Shown: positions 1 through 4,882 of the stretch, in pieces
Position numbering within the stretch: position 1 is the first letter of the stretch
Layout of the letters: each line of letters starts with the position of its first letter
Assembly (NCBI GenBank): GCA_036821645.1
Contig: DAISJD010000067.1
Location: 1 to 16,792 of the forward strand
Direction: 5' to 3'
Source: DAISJD01 sp036821645
GTDB taxonomy: Bacteria > Pseudomonadota > Alphaproteobacteria > ATCC43930 > CGMCC-115725
Length of the DNA stretch: 16,792 bases
Made by a program: the position numbers and the translations under genes
The notes under the pieces: model-generated
Database searches by the model: none
Told to the model about the DNA's origin: nothing
Seen by the model: the letters and a program-made list of their open reading frames with translations, nothing else

Positions 1-210
1 CTCCAGACCCCGGCCGTCCCCGTTCCCCTCGATCTGCCACAAGGCGTTGACATAAAACAGATTATCGGGATTGGCGATCGGCTTGTGCTCCATATACTCG
101 CCCCGGACGGCCAACAAAGCCTGATCACCATCGACCCCGTGACCGGTCAACGCCTTGGCACATTCCTGCTTCCTTCCCGCGCGACTCCGCTCGCCGCCCC
201 CCTTCGTTGA
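1..210 (+). CDS. C-terminal end of an unidentified protein (partial, open at the window edge)
   Basis: An open frame runs from base 1 to a TGA at 208-210, giving 69 residues with the N-terminus outside the window. The visible part is Pro/Val-rich and then has a short beta-rich stretch, GDRLVLHILAPDGQQSLITI, followed by DPVTGQRLGTFLLPS. This resembles the tails of small membrane-anchored hypothetical proteins of alphaproteobacteria in which a strand is followed by an 'IDPxTGxxLG' turn. I cannot name the family with certainty. Its stop codon is 12 nt before the ltaE start and lies inside the probable ltaE Shine-Dalgarno, so the two genes are probably co-transcribed. No signal peptide or membrane segment is visible in the part present. 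Confidence 0.6.
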   Translation, partial: LQTPAVPVPLDLPQGVDIKQIIGIGDRLVLHILAPDGQQSLITIDPVTGQRLGTFLLPSRATPLAAPLR

Positions 211-222
211 GGTTTCTTTGCG

Positions 223-1269
223 ATGAATTTCGCCAGTGATAATGTGACCGGCATCAGTCCTGCGATTCTCGATGCCCTTGCCGCCGCCAATGGCGGCACC
301 GTCGCGTCTTACGGGGCCGATCCGATCACGGCGGCCCTTGAGGCGCGCTTCGCCGCCTTGTTCGACCATGATCTGGCTTGCCTGCCCGTGCCGACCGGAA
401 CGGCGGCCAATGCCTTGGCTCTGGCGGCTCACTGCCCACCCTGGGGCGCTATTTTATGCCACGAACAGGCCCATATCGCGGTGGATGAGGCCAATGCACC
501 CGAGGCCTTTACCGGCGGTGCGAAAATCATGCCGTTGCCCGGCCGAGACGGCAAACTCCAGGCGGACGACCTCGACCGTCTGCTGCCCGGCGGCCTCGGC
601 GTCGTCCATCACGCCCAGCCGAGCGTGATCAGCATCACCCAGGCAACGGAATCCGGCACGCTCTATAGCGTCGCGGAAATCGCCGCGATCAGTGCCGTCG
701 CCAAACGCCATGGGCTCAGCCTGCACATGGACGGGGCACGGTTTGCCAATGCCGTGGCGGCACTCGGTTGTACGCCGGCGGCGATGACATGGCAGGCCGG
801 GGTCGACGTTCTTTCCTTCGGTGCGACCAAGAACGGGGCCTTGGCCGCCGAAGCGATCCTTCTCTTCAATCCGGCCAAGCGGCAGGAATTGGAATTCCGC
901 CGCAAACGGGCCGGACATCTCTTCTCCAAGATGCGATTCGTCTCCGCCCAATTGGCAGCCTATCTCGATCAGGATCTCTGGCTGAACAATGCCCGTCATG
1001 CCAATGGGGCCGCCGCCCGCCTGGCCCAGGGCCTGCGTGCACTTACAGGCATTCGCCTCGCCTTTCCGGTAGAGGCCAACGAGCTGTTCGTCCTGATGCC
1101 CGAGCCTCTCATCGCGGGCCTTGAAGCGGCCGGGTTCCATTTTTATCGCTGGCCACATCAAGACGGGCCATGCATCCGTCTCGTCACGGCCTTCGACACG
1201 GATATGCGCGCCGTGGACGCCTTCATCGAGACGGCGCAGCGTCTTTCCACCGCGTCGGCGACACGATAA
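223..1269 (+). CDS. ltaE: Low-specificity L-threonine aldolase
   Basis: Fold-type I PLP enzyme of 348 residues, the usual family size. It cleaves L-threonine or L-allo-threonine to glycine and acetaldehyde in the cytoplasm. The N-terminal MNFASDNVTG matches the family's 'F.SDN..G' opening. A glycine loop (PTGTAANALAL, about 58-68) follows, then CHEQAHI with a catalytic-type His84, the PLP-ring Asp170 in LHMDGARF, and the Schiff-base Lys203 in SFGATKNGA. The ATG at 223 is preceded by GAGG (209-212), a slightly long 10-nt spacing; this SD overlaps the upstream gene's stop. A strong hairpin terminator follows the gene at 1295-1340, so it is transcriptionally separate from the polyamine genes downstream. 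Assignment is secure at family level; the threonine stereoisomer preference cannot be read from sequence. Confidence 0.95.
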   Translation: MNFASDNVTGISPAILDALAAANGGTVASYGADPITAALEARFAALFDHDLACLPVPTGTAANALALAAHCPPWGAILCHEQAHIAVDEANAPEAFTGGAKIMPLPGRDGKLQADDLDRLLPGGLGVVHHAQPSVISITQATESGTLYSVAEIAAISAVAKRHGLSLHMDGARFANAVAALGCTPAAMTWQAGVDVLSFGATKNGALAAEAILLFNPAKRQELEFRRKRAGHLFSKMRFVSAQLAAYLDQDLWLNNARHANGAAARLAQGLRALTGIRLAFPVEANELFVLMPEPLIAGLEAAGFHFYRWPHQDGPCIRLVTAFDTDMRAVDAFIETAQRLSTASATR

Positions 1270-1294
1270 TCCATTACCCTGCCTGAGGAAGCCG

Positions 1295-1340
1295 CCCCGC
1301 GTGAAATCTGGGTATTTCACGCGGGGCTCCCCGATTTTTT
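1295..1340 (+). terminator. Rho-independent terminator after ltaE
   Basis: A perfect 13-bp inverted repeat, CCCCGCGTGAAAT (1295-1307) and ATTTCACGCGGGG (1314-1326), is separated by a 6-nt loop. Eight bases later comes a run of six T (1335-1340), with more T-rich sequence at 1345-1363. It lies 25 nt after the ltaE stop. The T run is a little further from the stem than in textbook terminators, but the stem is very stable. Confidence 0.8.
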
Positions 1341-1564
1341 CACATTTTTGCACCGCACTTTTTCATAAAAAAAAATTGATGGGCTTTCTTTGCTAATCCC
1401 CTGTTTTCACAGCGGATATTTCGGGAATTTTACGGGCGCACCGCACACGAAATCCGTTCAGCGGCCGCACATCCCCTGATGACAAACGCGCTCACAAAAA
1501 AATGCATGGCTCAAGCCATAAAACCACTTGCATCACAGCGAGAAGAGCGTATTTAGGAAAACAC
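1341..1564. other. Gene-free region upstream of the decarboxylase leader
   Basis: This stretch between the ltaE terminator and the small leader ORF is visibly more A/T-rich than its surroundings (A-runs at 1367-1375 and about 1495-1502). It should hold the promoter of the polyamine block, but no convincing sigma-70 pair is seen. A small hairpin, ATGGC/GCCAT (1506-1510 and 1515-1519), is the only clear structure. The pair TTGCAT (1528-1533) and TATTTA (1550-1555), 16 nt apart, would start transcription at about 1562, too late to include the SD of the ORF at 1565. I therefore do not call it as that ORF's promoter. No recognised gene is present. Confidence 0.5.
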
Positions 1565-1669
1565 ATGACGCACTCGCACGTGCCGCTGGCCCTTCGTGGT
1601 TATGTAACGACGTCACGCGTCCTTTTTGGCAGAATCGGTCACGTGGGCCGATCCCGAGAGGGAGGTTAG
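1565..1669 (+). CDS. Candidate leader peptide (34 aa) upstream of ornithine decarboxylase
   Basis: ATG at 1565, TAG at 1667-1669, 34 codons. The start is preceded by AGGA (1555-1558) with a 6-nt spacer, as good an SD as those of the large genes here. The peptide begins MTHSHVPLA, continues LRGYVTTSRVLFGRIGH and ends VGRSREGG, with five Arg (11, 18, 23, 29, 31) and three His and no acidic residue until Glu32. I do not recognise it as a named family. Its position, in a long structured leader before an ornithine decarboxylase, parallels the enterobacterial SpeFL arrest peptide, which senses ornithine while being translated; the sequences are not obviously related. Inference: it may act as a nascent-peptide sensor or translation attenuator. 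Alternatively the bases are conserved only as RNA. No expression evidence is available from sequence alone. Confidence 0.5.
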   Translation: MTHSHVPLALRGYVTTSRVLFGRIGHVGRSREGG

Positions 1670-1818
1670 ATTGGTTGCTAGCAGTACGAAGGCCGCTGGG
1701 TTCTCCCCTCGTCGTTAAGACGACTGAGCTGCGGCCGTTCTTCACTTCAATTTTGAAATAAATCGCCCCGTTTGACCGTTATCGGTTTGACGGATCGTTT
1801 TCACTTCCTTTTGATCCT

Positions 1819-1850
1819 ACGCGCCGACGTGGGGTCAGGAGAGGGTGCGT
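1819..1850 (+). promoter_or_regulatory. Hairpin enclosing the Shine-Dalgarno of the first decarboxylase gene
   Basis: ACGCGCC (1819-1825) can pair with GGTGCGT (1844-1850): seven pairs, one of them G-U. The loop contains nearly all of the SD AGGAGAGG (1837-1844), and the stem ends one base before the ATG at 1852. Such an arrangement would limit ribosome access and could be the output stage of the leader. Pairing is seen in the sequence; regulation is inference. Confidence 0.45.
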
Positions 1851-1851
1851 T

Positions 1852-3168
1852 ATGCTCAAAGCTCGCTCTCGGGCGGCCGTTGGCCCCCTTCGACGTCCAA
1901 CACTTCGTTCTGCATCGCCTGTCGCCGGTCAACAAGGTGCTCGGGTATTAACCGCCGTGCCGCAAACGACCGGTCATGTCCTGCCCACGCCGGAACAGGC
2001 CCCCTCCACCGTCGATGCCCTCGTGCGGGAATTGCGCCCGATCGAGCCGCTCTATTGTATTCGTCCGCATTTGCTGACGGCGACCGCCCAACAATTCGTC
2101 CAAGCCTTTCCGGGCGATGTGCTCTACGCCGTGAAATGCAATCCCGAACCCTCGATCCTGCGGGCCTTGTGGCGCGGCGGCGTGCGTCATTTCGATTGCG
2201 CCTCGCCCGGCGAGGTTCGGCTCGTGCGGCAATTATTCCCGGATGCCCAGATCCATTACATGCACCCGATCAAGGCTGCCGCCTTCATCGAAGAAGCCTA
2301 TCACCAGCATGGCGTACGTGATTTTTCCCTGGATTCCGTCGAAGAATTGGAAAAAATCCTCTCCTGCTGCGCGGGTGGCGACGATCTCGGCCTCTATATC
2401 CGTCTCGCCATGCCGAAAGGCCAGACGGTCTATGACCTGTCCGGCAAATTCGGAGCCAGCCCCGAGGTCGCGGTCGATCTCTTGCGCCGGGCGCGGGCGG
2501 TTGCGCGTCGGGTCGGACTTTGCTTTCATGTCGGCTCGCAATGCCTCGATCCCGCCGTCTATGGTCGGGCCATGGCCTTGGCGGGTACCGTGATCGCGAC
2601 GGCGGGCGTCGCCATCGACGGAATCGATGTCGGCGGTGGGTTCCCGGTCAGTTACCCCGATGCGACCCCCCCGGACCTCGATGCCTATTTCGCCGCCATC
2701 CGCGATGGGTTTGCAGCACTCGACCTGCCCGACACGGTGCGGCTTTGGTGCGAGCCCGGGCGTGCCTTGGTTGCGGCCGGGGCCTCGCTCGTGGTTCAGG
2801 TGGAAACCCGGCGCGGAGATATCCTCTATATCAACGACGGCGTTTACGGCTCGCTCTCCGATGCGGGCGTGCCGAAATTCCGTTTCCCGGTTCGCCATTT
2901 GCCCCAAGGTGACGCCATCCCGTCAGTCGCGGTGGCGGCACCCGACACGGTCGGGTTCAGTTTTTACGGCCCGACCTGCGACAGTGCCGATTTCATGGCC
3001 GGTCCGTTCCATCTGCCCGCCACAATCAAGGCTGGCGACTGGATCGAAATCGGTCAATTGGGGGCCTATGGCCCGTGCCTGCGCACGGGGTTCAATGGGT
3101 TCGAGCGGATTTTGATCGCCGATGTCACGGACTCCCCGCTGCTGCCGACGCCCGGCCACCCCATGTAA
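1852..3168 (+). CDS. Fold-type III PLP decarboxylase, probable ornithine decarboxylase (first paralogue)
   Basis: 438 residues, alanine-racemase-fold ornithine/lysine/arginine/diaminopimelate decarboxylase family. The expected activity is decarboxylation of L-ornithine to putrescine in the cytoplasm. Key elements are all present: PLP Lys95 in YAVKCN, HVGSQ (226-230), the phosphate loop GGGFP (261-265), EPGR (301-304), YINDGVYGS (326-334), catalytic Cys376-Asp377 in YGPTCDSAD, and Tyr406 in GAYG. The start is fixed by a strong SD, AGGAGAGG at 1837-1844. The first 45 or so residues are an unusual basic, Pro/Ala-rich extension with seven Arg/Lys in the first 31. It is clearly diverged from the second paralogue at 3331, which looks like the canonical alphaproteobacterial enzyme. 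Substrate could be ornithine, lysine or another basic amino acid; ornithine fits the nearby hss. It is preceded by a long structured leader with a candidate leader peptide. Confidence 0.85.
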   Translation: MLKARSRAAVGPLRRPTLRSASPVAGQQGARVLTAVPQTTGHVLPTPEQAPSTVDALVRELRPIEPLYCIRPHLLTATAQQFVQAFPGDVLYAVKCNPEPSILRALWRGGVRHFDCASPGEVRLVRQLFPDAQIHYMHPIKAAAFIEEAYHQHGVRDFSLDSVEELEKILSCCAGGDDLGLYIRLAMPKGQTVYDLSGKFGASPEVAVDLLRRARAVARRVGLCFHVGSQCLDPAVYGRAMALAGTVIATAGVAIDGIDVGGGFPVSYPDATPPDLDAYFAAIRDGFAALDLPDTVRLWCEPGRALVAAGASLVVQVETRRGDILYINDGVYGSLSDAGVPKFRFPVRHLPQGDAIPSVAVAAPDTVGFSFYGPTCDSADFMAGPFHLPATIKAGDWIEIGQLGAYGPCLRTGFNGFERILIADVTDSPLLPTPGHPM

Positions 3169-3197
3169 CCGCCTCTTTTCATCGGTAGGGCCGCCCG

Positions 3198-3224
3198 ATG
3201 GGACCCGGCCCTCCCTCTGCTTGA
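3198..3224 (+). CDS. Possible 8-codon leader ORF before the second decarboxylase
   Basis: ATG (3198) to TGA (3222-3224) encodes MGPGPPSA. AGGG at 3187-3190 lies 7 nt upstream, an acceptable SD. A Pro-Gly-Pro-Pro run in such a short ORF could slow ribosomes, so a role in controlling the following gene is conceivable. So short an ORF arises easily by chance; there is no independent support. Confidence 0.2.
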   Translation: MGPGPPSA

Positions 3225-3229
3225 CGAAC

Positions 3230-3305
3230 CCGACCGGCTTTTCGGCATCGACGCCTCAAGGCCGGGTCGGTCTTTGCTCTTCAGGTGCGCCCCCCGTGCC
3301 GCACC
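3230..3305 (+). promoter_or_regulatory. Two hairpins in the leader of the second decarboxylase
   Basis: The first hairpin pairs CCGACC-GGC (3230-3238) with GCC-G-GGTCGG (3261-3270), with one bulged G. The second pairs GGTGCG (3284-3289) with CGCACC (3300-3305) and ends 10 nt before the SD AAGGA (3316-3320). Neither is followed by a T run, so they are not simple terminators. They may be structural elements of the 162-nt spacer between the two decarboxylase genes. Confidence 0.35.
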
Positions 3306-3330
3306 GCAGATCGATAAGGATTTTTTCAGG

Positions 3331-4461
3331 ATGACCGACAAGATCGACCAATTTTTGACCGAGGCGCAACCGGCTACTCCCTGCCTCGTGATTGATCTTG
3401 ATGTGGTTGAAGAGGCGTATCGCACCCTGCACGACGCCCTGCCGCTCGCCCGGATTTTTTATGCGGTCAAGGCTAATCCGGCATCCCCGATTCTGACGCG
3501 TCTCGTCGCCCTCGGCTCGTCCTTCGACACGGCCAGCCGGGGCGAAATCGAAATGGTTCTGGCGGCCGGTGCCTCGGCCGATCGCATCTCGTTCGGTAAT
3601 ACGATCAAGAAGGAACGGGACATCGCCTTCGCCCATGCGGCGGGTGTGCGGCTCTATGCTTTCGATTCCCAAGCCGAACTGGAAAAAATCGCCAAGGCGG
3701 CACCGGGGGCGCGGGTATTCTGCCGGATTCTGGTCGAATGCGCAGGGGCCGAATGGCCGCTCAGCCGGAAATTCGGCTGTGCGCCGGAAATGGCCGCCGA
3801 TCTTCTGGCCGAAGCCCGCGCCCTTGGGCTCGACCCTTATGGCATTTCGTTCCATGTCGGCTCGCAACAAACCGATCTCGGTCAATGGGACGGGGCGGTC
3901 GGGCGGGCGGCCCGCATGTTCTCGTTGCTGGCAGAACGGGACATTCGCTTGAAAATGATCAATATCGGTGGTGGTTTTCCGGCCCATTATCGCCAGGATG
4001 TCCCGGCGATCGATCGCTATGCCGATGCCGTCATGAATGCCATGACCAAGCATTTCGGCAATGATTTGCCGGAAATCATCATCGAGCCGGGCCGTTCCAT
4101 GGTGGGCGATGCCGGCATCATCCAAAGCGAAGTGGTCCTGATCTCGACCAAGCAGGCGGGCGACGACAAGCGATGGATTTATCTCGATGTCGGTAAATTC
4201 AACGGCATGGCGGAAACCATGGACGAGGCGATCAAGTATCGCATCCGCACGCCCCGTGACGGCCACGATACCGGCAGCGTGGTTCTGGCCGGGCCGACCT
4301 GTGACAGCGCGGACATTATGTATGAAAAAACCGATTATCAACTCCCCCTCGATCTGAAAATCGGGGATAAGGTGACGATTCTCGCCACCGGCGCCTATAC
4401 GTCGACCTATGCCTCGGTCTGCTTCAATGGGTTCGAGCCCTTGCAGACCTATTGCATTTGA
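3331..4461 (+). CDS. Ornithine decarboxylase, alphaproteobacterial fold-type III (possibly also acting on lysine)
   Basis: 376 residues from the ATG at 3331, matching the roughly 377-residue rhizobial ornithine decarboxylases closely along the whole length. It makes putrescine from ornithine, the substrate for hss downstream. Landmarks: PLP Lys47 in YAVKAN, FDTASRGEIE (65-74), SFGNTIKKERDI (87-98), HVGSQQTD (175-182), GGGFP (213-217), EPGR (252-255), LDVGKFNGMAETMDEA (285-300), catalytic Cys324-Asp325 in GPTCDSAD, and Tyr356 in TGAYT. An upstream in-frame start exists at 3274, but AAGGA at 3316-3320 and the homologous N-terminus MTDKIDQFLTEAQPATPCLV favour 3331. It is 162 nt after the first paralogue, with hairpins in between. 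Related enzymes in some bacteria also take lysine; specificity cannot be settled here. Confidence 0.93.
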   Translation: MTDKIDQFLTEAQPATPCLVIDLDVVEEAYRTLHDALPLARIFYAVKANPASPILTRLVALGSSFDTASRGEIEMVLAAGASADRISFGNTIKKERDIAFAHAAGVRLYAFDSQAELEKIAKAAPGARVFCRILVECAGAEWPLSRKFGCAPEMAADLLAEARALGLDPYGISFHVGSQQTDLGQWDGAVGRAARMFSLLAERDIRLKMINIGGGFPAHYRQDVPAIDRYADAVMNAMTKHFGNDLPEIIIEPGRSMVGDAGIIQSEVVLISTKQAGDDKRWIYLDVGKFNGMAETMDEAIKYRIRTPRDGHDTGSVVLAGPTCDSADIMYEKTDYQLPLDLKIGDKVTILATGAYTSTYASVCFNGFEPLQTYCI

Positions 4462-4531
4462 CCGGTCTCGCGCGGGATGCAAACCCCCGCGCGGATCTGT
4501 CCGATTGCAGGGCCTTGCTTTTCAGGCCATG

Positions 4532-4612
4532 ATGGGGATCTTGTCTCGTATCATGCCTTCGGTCCCTGTCGGCAATGATCTTTCGGTGGTTGGTTTCTCC
4601 CTTGTTTCATGA
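4532..4612 (+). CDS. Possible 26-codon ORF in the hss leader
   Basis: ATG at 4532, or 4529 one codon earlier, runs to TGA at 4610-4612. The peptide begins MGILSRIMPSVPVGND and ends in a hydrophobic LSVVGFSLVS. A weak AGG (4524-4526) lies 5 nt before the second ATG. Its stop codon sits in the centre of the 22-bp palindrome and overlaps an ATG (ATGA) that opens an 83-codon frame (4609-4860) ending 22 nt before hss. Neither product resembles anything I know; chance ORFs are quite possible. Confidence 0.2.
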   Translation: MGILSRIMPSVPVGNDLSVVGFSLVS

Positions 4613-4620
4613 AACAAGGG
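4599..4620. promoter_or_regulatory. Perfect 22-bp palindrome, candidate operator or hairpin upstream of hss
   Basis: The left half CCCTTGTTTCA (4599-4609) is the exact reverse complement of the right half TGAAACAAGGG (4610-4620), with no spacer. As RNA it would form a 9-bp stem with a CATG tetraloop; as DNA it has the symmetry of an operator for a homodimeric regulator. It is not followed by T residues, so it is not an intrinsic terminator. It lies 263 nt before the hss start. Which protein, if any, binds it cannot be told. Confidence 0.5.
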
Positions 4621-4882
4621 CCGTGCCGTGGGCTCTGGCCTGCGATCGTCTGGCGCGATGACACAACACCCTTCTTCCTCCACCCGGATCACCCACGACA
4701 GGCAAGCGGGCCCGTTTCCCGGGCTCGATCGGCTTTGCGATCTTTCCACCATCGCAAAGCAGCTGAGAGCGAGTGTCACCCATGGGATGCACGTCCTCCC
4801 AAGCGTTTTGTGAAGTCTGTGCAATGCGAACCCGATCGGGACCGACCGATGGCGCATTGACGCAAGAAAGTTGAGGTATCGA

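Larger units (their letters stand above)
1565..1851 (+). promoter_or_regulatory. Structured mRNA leader of the decarboxylase, candidate speF-type RNA element
   Basis: About 290 nt between the leader SD and the decarboxylase ATG holds several helices. These include ATCGG/CCGAT (1634-1638, 1648-1652) and GGCCGC/GCGGCC (1691-1696, 1731-1736), the latter enclosing a hairpin CTC-GTCGT/ACGAC-T-GAG (1708-1715, 1720-1728). Near the gene there is GGATC/GATCC (1792-1796, 1812-1816) and ACGCGCC/GGTGCGT (1819-1825, 1844-1850). There is a direct repeat GTTTGAC at 1770-1776 and 1785-1791. Established knowledge: a conserved RNA motif called speF was described upstream of ornithine decarboxylase genes in alphaproteobacteria. 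Position and context fit, but I cannot match the consensus from memory. A covariance-model search with the Rfam speF family would decide. Confidence 0.5.
4462..4882 (+). promoter_or_regulatory. 421-nt leader or spacer before hss, with several inverted repeats
   Basis: No recognised gene lies between the decarboxylase stop and hss. Inverted repeats seen are CGCGCGGG/CCCGCGCG (4469-4476, 4486-4493), right after the decarboxylase stop and without a T run, and GGCCT/AGGCC (4511-4515, 4524-4528). Further on are GCCCG/CGGGC (4710-4714, 4720-4724), GCTTTGCGAT/ATCGCAAAGC (4732-4741, 4751-4760, perfect 10 bp) and the 10-bp palindrome CCCGATCGGG (4831-4840). The 22-bp palindrome at 4599-4620 is listed separately. 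Two ORFs (4532-4612 and 4609-4860) are possible but unsupported. No convincing promoter was found. The density of structure suggests post-transcriptional control or an internal promoter with operators. Confidence 0.45.

Noticed and set aside
1528..1555. TTGCAT-N16-TATTTA as the promoter of the leader ORF
   Set aside because: Transcription would start near 1562, after the SD at 1555-1558, so the leader ORF could not be translated normally from it. It might still serve a leaderless or shorter transcript.
1528..1761. 77-codon frame on the + strand overlapping the decarboxylase leader
   Set aside because: It starts at a TTG without an SD, in a different frame from the well-placed ATG at 1565, and gives an unrecognisable product; the leader ORF and RNA structure explain the region better.
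3256..4482. 408-codon open frame on the - strand opposite the second decarboxylase
   Set aside because: It mirrors a well-conserved enzyme gene, has no plausible SD or recognisable motif, and is composition-driven. The same applies to 454-1353 and 4607-5623 on the - strand.
4763..4769. CTGAGAG in the hss leader, resembling part of a thiamine riboswitch
   Set aside because: The other conserved parts of the TPP element are absent and hss has no thiamine link.
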